DNA of 64,000 bases from Panicum virgatum. Taxonomy: Eukaryota > Streptophyta > Magnoliopsida > Poales > Poaceae. The position numbers were made by a program, and so were the translations under genes. Each line of letters opens with the position of its first letter. Position 1 is the stretch's first letter. Below the pieces are notes generated by a model. It ran no database searches. It was not told the origin of the DNA and saw only the letters and a list, made by a program, of their open reading frames with translations. The stretch is taken from contig NC_053143.1 in the NCBI RefSeq assembly GCF_016808335.1, positions 54,095,441 to 54,159,440 of the forward strand, given 5' to 3'. This document shows, one piece after another, positions 20,466 to 31,454 of the stretch.

Positions 20466-21759
20466 ATGGACCGGCAATGGATGTACAATGCTGACCGACG
20501 TTCGAAAGAATTTATTGATGGCCTGCATTATTTTTTGTCTGTGGCTGAGGCAAACAAGCAGAATGGTTTTGTGTGCTGCCCGTGTGTTCATTGCAACAAT
20601 AACAAGGATTACTCATCTTCAAGAATCCTACACAGCCACATTTTGCAAATGGTTTCATGGAGAAGTATGTTTGTTGGACAAAGCATGGAGAACAGGGGGT
20701 TACCATGGAAGACAATGAAGAAGAAGATTTTGACGACCACTTTCCCGGGAATGCTGGAATCGGTGCATTCGATGACGATATTCCCATGGAAGAGCCCGAA
20801 GTAGATGTAGCAGAAAATGATCCCAGCGACGATCTGGGGCAGGCATTGCACAATGTACAGGCAGACTGTGAGAGTGAAACGGAGAGGTTGAAGTTTCAGA
20901 AGTTGTTAGAGGACCACCGTAAGTTGTTGTACCCAGATTGTCAAAATGGATTGAAGAAACTTGGCACCACCTTGGAGTTGCTGCAATGGAAGGCGACAAA
21001 TGGTGTATCCGACAAGGGATTTGGTGAATTACTCAAACTTGTTAAAAAAATACTTCCTAAGGATAACGAATTGCCTGCCACAACGTATGAAGCCAAACAA
21101 CTTGTTTGCCCTTTAGGATTGGAAGTGCAAAAGATACATGCATGCCCCAACGACTGCATCCTCTACCGAGGCGAGTACGAGAATTTGGATGCATGTCTCA
21201 TATGCAGTGCATTGCATTACAAGATTAGAAAAGATGATCCTGGAGATGTCGAGGGGGAGCCTCCCCGGAAGAGAGTTCCTGCGAAGGTCATGTGGTATTC
21301 GCCTATAATACCACGTTTGAAGCGTCTGTTTAGAAATAAAGATAATGCTAAGTTGATGCGATGGCACAAAGAGGAACGCAAGAAAGACTCGATGTTGAGA
21401 CACCCCGCTGATGGGTCGCAGTGGAGAAAAATAGATAGAACGTACCCTGAATTTGATTTGGATGCGAGAAACATAAGGTTCGGTTTGAGTCCAGCAAGCC
21501 AAAGAAGGGGATAAACAAGCAAAAGGATGAGACTAAGCGACATATAGTTCTATCAGGAAAGAGAAACATCGTTGGAGTGGAGGACAAGACAGACTTGTCA
21601 GAAGAATATAATAATTTTGTTGCCATTCCACCTTTCGAAGTAAATGCAGATCCATGCATCCTGCTAGCCAATGATAATGCTCCATACTTGCGCCGTGATC
21701 ATAATCAAGGGACATTTGTGAAGAGAAAGTCTGTTACCGCTAATCCTTCATCTACTTGA
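20466..21759 (+). pseudogene. TNP2-type CACTA transposase, frameshifted and internally deleted
   Basis: The start MDRQWMYNADRRSKEFIDGL is the transposase-associated domain of plant CACTA elements, followed by a CPCVHCNN zinc-like motif. A one-base shift near 20650 moves the frame; it then continues through an acidic linker into the Transposase_21 (TNP2) start, with KIHACPNDCILYRGEYENLD and CLICSAL. The coding homology stops at FGLS near 21490, and the next recognisable piece (EYNNFVAIPPFEVNADPC, about 21600-21750) is the C-terminal region, so most of the catalytic part is deleted. TNP2 would cut and rejoin the element ends. This copy cannot do so. Confidence 0.8.
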
Positions 21760-22340
21760 ATCATTTTATATTATTGTATAAAAACGTAATCGCAATTCGA
21801 ATACTTTTATTATATATGTACTGTACAATTATACTTTATGTGTTATATAAATCATTTTTTATATTTTTCACTTAATTACCAGACTCAATTATAATTTTCA
21901 TTCAATAATGGATTACTGAACTAATTTTATTTATTTCATGAAATTGCATTCACAGTAACACACTATACTCTCTCACTAACACACACTATCTCTCAAACTC
22001 ACACACAACTCATTAATATTATGAAATTACTTAATTTTATGTAAAATTCACTTTTTAAACGTTAATATCGTGATAGAATCCACTTTCTGTCGAAAAGCAA
22101 CAGTTTGAAAACCTAATATATTTTTGCATGGTCAAAATAACAAATATGATTTCAAAAAAATTAGATATTTTGTTCACCCAATCACTTGAATGAAAATTAA
22201 TTATTTTTATTGCGTGTATCAAGTTTATATAGAGATAAGAAATTTTGTTCCATAATTTTTGGAATCAAAATTTATTAACTGAATTAACAAATGAAAGCCT
22301 ATTTTAAAAGAGAAGTAAAAAGAAATAAAAACAAACATAA
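21760..22340. other. AT-rich region inside the CACTA element
   Basis: No coding signal. This is the probable 3' flank of the transposase gene. Confidence 0.5.
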
Positions 22341-22343
22341 GAT

Positions 22344-22530
22344 TTGGCGGAAATGAGGGAAAACGTGCCCCTTTTGTCCTGGGTGGTAGATCCACCCGGG
22401 ACTAAAGGTGGGCCGCGGGCTGGAAATTTTACGGTCCCGCCCAAAAATACCTTTTGTCCCGGGTGGAGCCACGACCCGGGAGAAAAGGGCCTTTTGTCCC
22501 GGGTCGTGGCTCCACCCGGGACAAAAGGCC
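22344..22530. repeat. Internal block of CACTA subterminal-type repeats
   Basis: Four pairs of CTTTTGTCCCGGGTGG / CCACCCGGGACAAAAG words, closely like the arrays at both ends of the composite but of a slightly different sequence type (GGGTGG instead of GGTTGG). A GC-rich leader-like stretch follows (22540-23070). It suggests a second element's end inside the first. Confidence 0.75.
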
Positions 22531-22539
22531 CCCACCCCT

Positions 22540-23823
22540 ATAGCTCCCTTCTTCCTCCCCTTTTCCCAACACTTGGTGGTTTTCTTGATCTGCGTCGCGC
22601 CGCCGTCGTCCCCTGCTCCCACCGCGCCTCCTGCTCGCCGCCGCCGCCGTCCCCGAGCGCCGCCGACCTCCGCCGCCCGAGCTCCGCCGCCCCATCGCGC
22701 CGTCGGTGCCATCTCCGCCGTCCCCGAGCGCCGTCGACGTCCCCCACGAGCACCGCGCGCCCGAGCTCGATCCGCCGCCCGAGTGCCGTCGGGCCGCCTC
22801 CACGCCGCCGTGCCGCCCCTTTGGAGTCGCCGGTGAGGTTCGCCGCCGTGTCCTCCACCCTGTGCGTGCCTCCCCTAGCCCGCTCCGGCCCTGCCTCCGT
22901 CGCACCGGCCGTCGTGTGCCTCGACGCTGCCGCCCCCGCCCCTGCGCGCCGCCGGCTACGCCTCGACGTCGCCGCGCCGCCACCTCGCCGCTACTCCACC
23001 CACCGGCACGCCTCGACGCCGACGCCGCGCCGTCGTCCTTGTCCCCGACGTGGTATGGGCCGGCCGCCGGCCATTTCTTTTTTTTCTTTTACTATAGAAT
23101 TATATATATATTATTTGTTTCTATTAGTAAATATTAACTACAATTTAATTATAGAGATATTTTTGTTGAATTTAATTAAGGTATTAGGTTTCCATTATTT
23201 GATATTATCTAGAATTTAGTTATTAGATATAGTGAGAATTATGGAGAATTTAGAGAGAAATAGAGAAGGAAATGCTTTTAATTATTTAAATAGAGAGTGT
23301 ATAATGTATTAGAGAATTAGAGAGTGTATAATGTATTTATTATTTAATTATGTCATTCAAAGACTTTAATTATTTTGTATTCATTATTTACATATGTCAT
23401 TCATAGACTTTAATTTATCATGTATTTATTATTTAATTATGTCATTCAAAGACTTTAATTACATGTATTCTTTATTTTTAATTGACAGGTGTCGTTTATA
23501 TTATTTCTTTATATTCACCGACGCTCTCTCCTTCTCACCGACGCTCGCTCACTCACTCACTCACATACACACACACACTCACTCACTCGGTCGCTCACTC
23601 GTTCAATACTCAAACCGTTACCGAATGTAGTCCCCTTCTCGTTACCGCTTGGAAATGGTTAGAGTATTTGCCATCTAAATATCCATGTAAACGTAGTCCG
23701 ATCCAAATGTAGTCCCCTTCTCGACCTCGTCCATGTAAACGAATTTTGATCCAATCCTCGCAAATATGTACATTTTTTAGAGAATTTTTTAAGGGTTTTA
23801 TTTGTATTCATATTTTAGTTACG
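22540..23823. other. GC-rich leader and AT-rich spacer before the second CACTA gene
   Basis: 22540-23070 is very GC-rich (GCCGCC, CCGTCG words) with open frames in several phases and no recognisable protein, like 5' leaders of other grass CACTA elements. 23080-23480 is AT-rich with imperfect repeats of GTCATTCAAAGACTTTAATTA. A CACTCACTCA/CACA simple repeat is at about 23545-23600. Confidence 0.5.
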
Positions 23824-24899
23824 ATGGGCCCGCGACACACAGACGCGGAAGATGAACAGTTCCTGTTGAATATGATTGGCGAGGGTCAAGGAGATGTCCC
23901 TGAACAAGCTGATGATGGCAGCAATACCGACATATATTTGAATATGTCCGGTGATGGAATTGAGCCACCATCTATTCAGGATGATGCTGCTGGTGAACAA
24001 ATTGCTAATGTACATATCACAACTATACTTATTTGTAGTGAAAATCATATTTTCATCTGAATCTATATGAATACTATGAATGTTTTTTTATAGCCGTCTG
24101 GATCATCGTCGCAGCAGAAAAAGACGAAGCATGGCCCGACAAAAAAACTGAAGGGTGGTTCATTATAACGGAAGTTGGTCTAGATGGCGAACCGATCGCT
24201 CCAGAAGCTGCCGCCAAAAAATTCATAAGACAATCCGGATGTATTGTCAGGGACCACATCCCGATCAGCTTCAGGCTCTGGAAAGCTTCCAATGCAAGCG
24301 AGGAACGGGATGCGGTACCCGAAAGAGAAAAAGAATGGTGCTGGCGGGAGCTTAAGAAAAACTTCACGGTTCCAACTGAATCCGAAGAGATATGCAAGCG
24401 CTGGACCCTGAGTAAGATGGCCGAACATCTGCAATCATTCAAGAAACTTTTGACGAAGAAATATATCAAGACCGGGACCACACCCGTATTTACCGGCGAG
24501 CTCGAAAAGCTCAGGGGTCACTGGGATGCATTTGTGGAATACAAGTCTTCAGAGCTTGGGCTTCAGAAGGTGCAGAAGGCCAAAGACAATGCCTCGAAGA
24601 AAGTGTACCATCACACTCTAGGCCAAGGAGGCTACAAGCTTACAATACCCAAATGGGAGAAAATGGAGCAGGATCTGCTTGACAGAGGCATCCAACCTGC
24701 GACCATGAACTGGCCTAAAAGGTCAAGGACCTGGTTTTATGGTCACGGGGGAAGCTTGGACCCATTGACTGGTGACTGCATCTATGGGTCCGGATTTATT
24801 GTTCAGCAAGTCCTCGATCCAAAAGGCGAATTCTACTATAACGGACTATCTAATATTGACAATCGCAGCAAATATGATAATATACGCGTATATATGTAA
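23824..24899 (+). pseudogene. Ptta/En/Spm-type (Transposase_24) CACTA gene, decayed
   Basis: The first exon starts MGPRHTDAEDEQFLLNMIGE (23824 to about 24010). The second begins after an acceptor near 24093. Its conserved core runs in two frames: ITEVGLDGEPIAPEAAAKKF and WCWRELKKNFTVP, then KVYHHTLGQGGYKLTIPKWE and PKRSRTWFYGHGGSLDPLTG, which is the plant Ptta/En/Spm (PF03004-type) signature. A frameshift near 24160 (after KKLKGG) interrupts it. Such proteins resemble the DNA-binding partner of the transposase, binding the subterminal repeats. Both key CACTA functions are therefore broken in this copy. Confidence 0.75.
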
Positions 24900-25023
24900 T
24901 TAAGAACAAATATACCTATGTAAATATATATGTGTGTGTATGTATTAAATTTCTATTTATGAGTATGTATGTATTATATATATAAGCACTCCAATAATAT
25001 ATATGTGTATTTATATATATATA

Positions 25024-25155
25024 TATTTATATAATATTGGTCCTAGACATTTTCATATGTAAAGGAATTTACATGTATAGATATGTGTATACATATATAT
25101 ATAAGTGAATTAATTTATATATGAAAACTATCTAGGACAAATATTATATAAGTAA
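25024..25155. repeat. Imperfect inverted repeat, about 45-bp arms
   Basis: ATATTGGTCCTAGACATTTTCATATG (split here as ATATTGGTCCTAG and ACATTTTCATATG) faces an inverted copy CATATATGAAAACTATCTAGGACAAATATT near 25110-25147 in a TA-rich context. It could be a small MITE. Confidence 0.55.
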
Positions 25156-25172
25156 CTATATATATATATTAG

Positions 25173-28100
25173 GTCTATTGGGTACCCTGGGTATGGAATA
25201 AAGCTATTCCATACCCGAGCTAGCCACCGCCCCCAGGGCCGCGCAGACGCCCGGCTTCAGTTCCCCGCCGCACCGGTTCCTTTTCCGCGTACCCCCACTG
25301 CCCCGAAGCGTTTCTTCTCCTCCCAGCTCGCGATCCCTTCCCCCAGCCAGCCCCGGCCCAGATACGTTTTCCGACGCCGCTCCTCTCCTCGTCGGGGACT
25401 GGCGCCGCCCAACCCCAGCTGATGCTCCTCCCGTCGCCGATCTAGAGTCTGGCGCCTACCGTCACTGCTGATCCATTCCGACGCCGCATCTCATCCCGAC
25501 GCAGCACCTCCTCCCGTCGCCGCTCCCCTCCTCCGATGGTGATCCCTCCTCCCAATGCCATTCCACAAGACCGTCCTCCCGTCGTCGTCACCCCCGGGAG
25601 ATCCTACTATATCCCACCGACGAGATCCTCCCCTGGCCTACCTTCAGGTCATGGAGGAATTGATGGCATGGCATGGATGAATCGCCTGCGTATCCCCGCA
25701 TTCAAGGTGACGCCCTCCCGTTCCCGATGCCGCTCACTCCTCCCATCGCTGTCGATCCTCCTCCAGCCTGCTCTCTGATTAGGTGATTCCCCCTCATCTT
25801 TTGTTGTTCCTACGGTTAATTCCGTGCAAGCTCTAGATTTGTCTGCCGGTGCTCATTCTTTGATGAATCGTCGCTGGTGGTTCCCCCGCCAGTGCAAGGT
25901 GCTCCTCTATCCTCACTCCATTCGATTCCCCTTAATTTTGGTCACATTTTTGCTTTTCGTACTGATGATTCATCCAGATTTAGTTCGAATTAGGTTATAA
26001 TTTGTTGCAATCGGTAGCTGCATCATCATTTTCCTTGTTTCATTATTCTTTAGTTTTCCCTGCCGTATTCATTTCAGTGGGTATTGCACCTGACACTGTC
26101 GATTTGCTGAATGGATTCTCAGCACAGATTGGTCCACAGATGCATATCAACCCGAGTAGGGTGGTGTTCGAGCAGCTTCCGATTTGGTTGTCAATCGGAT
26201 TGGCGACGACGGTCACCAGGGATCCAATCTCCTCCGCTATAGCTTGGGGTTCCTTCCCTGGAGCGGCAGGTTTGTTTGGATGAGTATTCATTAATACCTA
26301 CGTTGAGTTTGATGCCCCCTCTTTTCTCACATTAATTCGATTCTCCTGCTGTTGCCTGATTACCCCTATTGGTGGCGACAATTATTTGTGATAATGATGA
26401 TTAGGTTGAAGAATTAAATTGAGTACCCGCTGCTATTTTCAGTCAATTAACGTTCAATCCTCCCTATTGGTGATTGATTGTTTGTATTGCTGGTGATGAG
26501 TTGTGATTGGATCCCTGGTGTTGTTTAGAGTAGTAAGCGTATGTATTAGCAATCCCAATTTTTTAGTGATAGCTGGTGCAGGAGCAACCAGTTCAGCTTT
26601 TTCTATTTTCGTGACTTGAGCGGTTTGAAATATTTCTGGCATATTCTGTTGTGCCTCGTCGCCTCCTGTCCTGGTCACATACATCATCGTAGGTTGTGGT
26701 GATGAGTTGTTGTTTTCGATCTGACCAAATCTCCTTTAAATGCTCATTCAGTCAAGGCTCCGTAGCTTCTTCTCCACATAGTGAACTTTGGGTGCCTCGT
26801 ATAATTTTGTTGTTAAATGTTGATGTTTGAACTGTTCATCACTTGAGTTTCTTCATGAGATATCTTGCTGCCTACAAATGTCCCTGACTGGCGAGTTACG
26901 GGCAATGAGCACCCCCAGCCTCAACCAGCTTCGATCTGAATACAGCCTATAGAACAACCTCTGTTGAGAAGCTGAGTGCCAGCACAATCCTTTGAACCCT
27001 GCTCTGTTGTGGGAATTATAACAATTAACTTGCCATGTCCGTAACAATTACCTTGCCATGTCTGTTCTAGTTCAGTTAAACAATTACCCTGCTCTGTAGT
27101 GAGCTTGGCAATGACTTGTGAATTAATTGTTTCTTGGGATTAATATTTTTTATTTATTACTAGTTGTTCATTGTATTAGTTTTTCAAAATACCATAAATG
27201 ATTTCCCTGTTCTCAGTTTATATCCGTCGCTTGTGGATAGTCTGAGGACACAAGGAGCATATTCCGTTGGGTCTCCTCTCCAAGACTTCAGATGCTCCTG
27301 GTGCTCCTTGAAAAGCTCGGCTTAAGGCATGAGAGGTGAGCTATTACCTATTGCTGCTTGATCACTTTATGAGTTCTTGTGTTTCCTTAGACAGAGGCAT
27401 GCTTAACCTGTTTAACTGATTTACACTTTTGGTAGTAGTTTTATATTAAGTAATTCTTTTCCTTGTTTAAAAATTGAATAATAACTGGATTTTTTGTTCT
27501 TTTGTGTGGCTAGTGAAGGAGTTTTTTTAGCTTAGGTCTGTCACTGTATTCTAAATCTACTTCATAGGGGTATCTCCAGTGTTCAAATCAAACTCAACTG
27601 AAAAGGTAGTACCACGGAGGATTTGTTCGATTTCTACTGAATCAAACATAATCACAGCAACGCGTTAGGGATCCATCATATAATAAAATACACCATTTGT
27701 ATCTCACCATCCTCAAGCTGTAGTCTTGATGAGCACATTGTACTAGCGCACTACTTTTTGCCCATTATTTAACTACCTCGGTTCGACTTGCCTTTAGCAT
27801 TTGATGCAAGTAATCTTTTGATTCCATTTGACCACTGCAGTGTCTAAATCGAATCAAAGTTCTGCTCTGTCCTGTCACGGTTCGATTTCCATGCACACTG
27901 GAGGTGCCCTAATTCATGCTTTGTATGTCTTATATGGAGAAAGAATATGCAGAAATGAAGCTCTTCCTTTGTGCTGATCATAGCTTTTTACTTAGTATAT
28001 TCAGTCCTTTTCTTTGCCATTAAATTATGAAATCTCTGGTGCATGTATACCTTTGGACCTTGTTTGACCTAAATATTTACATGTTCATTGCAGCTGATTA

Positions 28101-30082
28101 ATACTCGATTGTTCATGGATACTATTTATGGGATGATGTTAAAGTTTTAAGGTTGCTCACTGTTACTTTGCTTATGACACCTTGTAGGTTAGATGGCATC
28201 TAGTAATCTCTGTTGCTTTATTTTTGTTTTGATGGCACTACTGTTAATATTGAGCCCCTCTATACAGTGTCAGCATGATTGCATAAATGGAATAATCATG
28301 GCTAAACTGAAATGGCTCACCAAATCTAAGAATAAAGTAAACAAAAGATCTGGAAAATTTAAACCATTAGACTGGATTGGAGAAAAAAATTTCTTAAAAA
28401 TACACAGGTGCATTGCTGCTGCGATTCGGATGAAGGATATGGTTGGACAATCATGGAAAAGCAGGTTGAACTTAGAAATGGCTGGAAGCACACCAGACTA
28501 AGATCCAGCAGCACAATCTGAACTGCAGCACTTTTTAGGTGCCAAGTATATTAAAATGGCAATGAGGCCAGTATATTAAAATGTTTTTTTTGCAGATGTG
28601 GTGGACACCACGATCTCTATTGACAGTGCCATCTTTCAGCAGTACCCATCATCACCATTAGGTGTTTAGGGACGATTAGAGAAGAGACAGGCGCATGATG
28701 TCCTCCCATTAACTAGTTGAGCTCGTGGCCATCGTCTCCAGCTAAAGCAGGAGCAGCAACACTGAAATAAATGGGTACTTGTGACCGCATCCTTGTCTAC
28801 TGGCTGCAGGCGTGCATTCAGCATCCTTGTCTACGTCTCGAAGCATGTAAAGCCCCCAATACCGAACCTCATCCATGCATTGCGCAGCTCAAGGGAGGGT
28901 GCCCCTGCATTGGTACCCGGGAGTGATCGGACTGAAAATCATGGAAGCGTGCGGGTGCGGCGTCACCCCCCACTGCTCGGTTGAGAACCAACCCTGCGGA
29001 TCGACATTTTGTTAGGATACACTGACAAGAACAGGGAAGGGAAAGTTGGATAAGAATCACAAAGATACCGTTTACAACAACCTAAATTGAACTACAACCT
29101 GGACAAAGCATCGGCACCTATGATAGAAATTGTCCAATAAGGGTGAGGGTAGATGGCACCTTGCACCATGTGGGGGGAATCAGCAGCGAGTCATCCGAAA
29201 AATCTGAAACACTTCTGAGCTGCTCCACGTCGGTCTGATCTGGCAAAACGAAGGACATATCTGAGCTGCTATAAGATGGTGAGGTGATGATGGAACTGAA
29301 CATTCGGCCACCTAAAACGAGCTCATCCTGGTACATACCTATACAAGAAATCGAGAAAAAAATTTGGGGAATCAAATACGACAGGGGTGGAGGCGCACCT
29401 TGTGTACCTGGGCCGGTGGATCTCCAAAGCGTTCCACTGCTCGAGGTGAGGGGGAAGCCGCCGGCACCGGGCGTGAGGAAACTCGCAATCGACACCTTGC
29501 TACCACACGGGTCCAGCGCAAGGGCACGGAGATGGAAGCTCCTGCGTGTGCTGAGGCAGCTCATGCGGAGTGGAAGGCAGGCCGAGCGGATCAGGTGGCA
29601 GGACTCCGGCGCCATCGGAAGGAGCTCTCCTAGGGGTCGACGGCGGCTGGAAAAAACAGATCGAACTCGCAGAGCACGGAACCGTCGATGGCGACGGGAG
29701 GAGCGGAGCGGAATGATCGATCTAATTGGAAACCGACAACTGTGAGAAAAATCAGGGTATGCAAAATCGGAAACGAGCTGGCGGCGTGGGATGGGGCGGG
29801 GTGCGTGTCGGTCGGTGAGGGGTGCAGCTCGCCGGGGCGGCACGGTCGCCGGCGGCGTAGGGCAGGACGGGAGAGCAGGCGACGCTGGGCAAGACGGGAG
29901 AGCAGGCGGCGCAGGAAGACGAGATCGTGGCCACGATCTGTTACGAGCTGGGGGTGACCATCCGGGAACCGGCGAGGAGAAAAACCGGACGGGTGGGGGG
30001 AGCTCGGCGCGGGGTCGGCTCGGGCTCGAGTTAGGTCGGGTATGGAATAGCTTATTCCATACCCAGTTTATTCAATAGAGCT
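25173..30082. mobile_element. Nested 4.9-kb terminal-inverted-repeat element, unclassified
   Basis: The ends are inverted copies of about 45 bp: TCTATTGGGTACC then GGGTATGGAATAAAGCTATT at the left, TCTATTGAATAAA then GGGTATGGAATAAGCTATT (minus strand) at the right. Each end includes its own palindrome GGGTATGGAATA...TATTCCATACCC (25189-25216 and 30038-30064). The element is flanked by nearly identical direct copies of AC(TA)nTTAG, 18 and 20 bp, much longer than any usual target duplication of an inverted-repeat transposon. GC-rich gene-like ends (25250-25780, and 29380-30020 on the minus strand) surround an AT-richer, intron-like middle. I recognise no transposase. Confidence 0.6.
28193..28501 (+). 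CDS. Hypothetical small protein with a signal-peptide-like start
   Basis: 102 residues. Residues 1-26 (MASSNLCCFIFVLMALLLIL then SPSIQC) look like a secretory signal peptide; the rest is basic and helical with only two more cysteines near the cleavage point. It follows TTGTAGGTTAG, so an acceptor may precede the ATG. It lies inside the nested 4.9-kb element and may be cargo or chance. No family is recognised. Confidence 0.35.
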   Translation: MASSNLCCFIFVLMALLLILSPSIQCQHDCINGIIMAKLKWLTKSKNKVNKRSGKFKPLDWIGEKNFLKIHRCIAAAIRMKDMVGQSWKSRLNLEMAGSTPD

Positions 30083-30194
30083 ACTATATATATATATTAG
30101 TGGAGATCATACACACTGAATTCCAATACATAAGTTTAATTGAAATGCAAAAGTATAATTGAAATAGAAAAAGAATTGAGAAAAGGAAAACAGG

Positions 30195-30402
30195 AAAAAA
30201 AGGGACCTTTTGTCCCGGTTGGTAACACCAACCGGGACAAAAGGGTGCGCCAGCCACGTGGGCGCTGGTAGCACCTTTTGTCCCGGTTGACAGACCCGGG
30301 ACAAAAGGGGGTGCCCTTTTGTCCCGGACTGGCGTTCGCAGTTGGGAAACCGGGACAACAGGGGTTTCCCAACCGGGACAAATCAATGTTTTTGTAGTAG
30401 TG
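30195..30402 (-). repeat. CACTA 3' subterminal repeats and terminus
   Basis: Pairs of CCTTTTGTCCCGGTTGG and CCAACCGGGACAAAAG lead to the end TTTTTGTAGTAGTG at 30402, matching the left-end type rather than the internal GGGTGG type. Confidence 0.85.
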
Positions 30403-31454
30403 TGACGATCAAAATTGGCATCAGACCAGACCAACCGGTCTGACCGGTCATCTCAAGCGGTCTGACTGGTATGTGATGTTCTAGCCGATCTGGCACGACC
30501 AACCGGTCTGACCGGTGGGTCTGACCGGTCTAACTGGTCCAAAAGGAGTCCGAGTACAATTAAGAATTTTTATAGATTTAGATCTGTAAATAGGATTTCT
30601 TGCGGGATAAGTCCACCCCACCCTATAAATATAAAGGGCCACGGCCGATTGAGGGTATCCAATCGATCAAAACACAACAATACATTACTTTTCTATCTTT
30701 TTATTGTCTTTACATTTATCTCCAAACCATAGTTCTTCCAACCTCCTATCTGCTGTTCTCCCTTCGTCTCCGCGATGTCTGAAAGCGTTCTAGGTGGCCT
30801 GCCGATCCTAGAACAATCCTACGTGCGCCTGTCCTGTCGGGGGACGAAGAAGAAGTCATCATCGGCAAATATGGCCGAGGATAACTCCCAGATCGGCCCC
30901 AGGAACATTGATAATCCTGAATATGATGAGATTCCAGAGGACCAGCGCCAAGCTTTGGAGATCAAGCTCAAGGAAATAGAAGCTGAAGACAAGAAGAAGC
31001 TGATCTCATGCTACGGGAAGACTTGGCAAGGTGTCATTCAAAAAGAGAAATTCGTCCTGCCAACTCTCTTATCTTCTACTCCTACCACGGATGCATCTGT
31101 GCACATAGGTGCTAATGTTTTTCGTTTTCTGAAGACAGGAGTAATGGTACCAAGCTATTGTCTCCCCTAGAACTTTTGGAGCGTTTGGTGATAGCTACAT
31201 GTGTTTTTCGCCCTCAATACTTCTTGACTCCATTATTTTGCGTGTGTTTCTTTTCTAAAGACACACCAACGAGCCTCTGAAGCAATGCTAAAACTGATAC
31301 TGGCCGGGCGTTGAGCACGCACAATTGATACAGTACTTGGGCATGGTAAACTCTGACGCCTGTTTCTTCAGAACCTTTGGAGTGTGATAATGCTGAGGTA
31401 GCTCGTCCTCCTTTCGGACACCCATGCTCCTCACATGTTTCTTCAGAACCTTTG
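30403..31454 (+). mobile_element. Fragment of another LTR retrotransposon (LTR end plus gag start)
   Basis: 30430-30540 has several ACCGGTCTGACCGGT palindromes; CCCTATAAATATAAAGG at 30620 is a TATA box. It is followed by an R/U5-like region and then an open frame (30775-31170; best start MAEDNSQIGPRNIDNPEYDE, residue 33) that is acidic and helical, as in some plant LTR-element gag starts. The frame ends early, and from about 31170 the sequence is unrecognised, with a direct repeat of TTTCTTCAGAACCTTTGG (about 31361 and 31439). The left edge is cut by the CACTA terminus and the right edge by the copia arm. Confidence 0.5.

Larger units (their letters stand above)
18521..30402 (+). mobile_element. 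Composite CACTA (En/Spm) element, about 11.9 kb
   Basis: The left end is CACTACTACAGAA and the right end TTTTTGTAGTAGTG, so the termini are CACTACTACA inverted repeats. Both ends carry arrays of TTTTGTCCCGGTTGG...CCAACCGGGACAAAA subterminal repeats. Inside are a small upstream open frame, a TNP2-type transposase with an internal deletion, a second block of subterminal-type repeats, a Ptta/En/Spm-type gene and a nested 4.9-kb element. The flanking trinucleotides are TAA and TGA, so the 3-bp target duplication is imperfect. Together with the internal terminal-type block this raises the chance that two related elements are fused here. Confidence 0.75.

Noticed and set aside
22344..23219. Long Pro/Arg-rich frame
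   Set aside because: It starts in CACTA subterminal repeats and runs through a GC-rich leader; there is no recognisable protein.
18521..30405. A perfect 3-bp CACTA target duplication
   Set aside because: The flanks are TAA and TGA, so I do not claim it.
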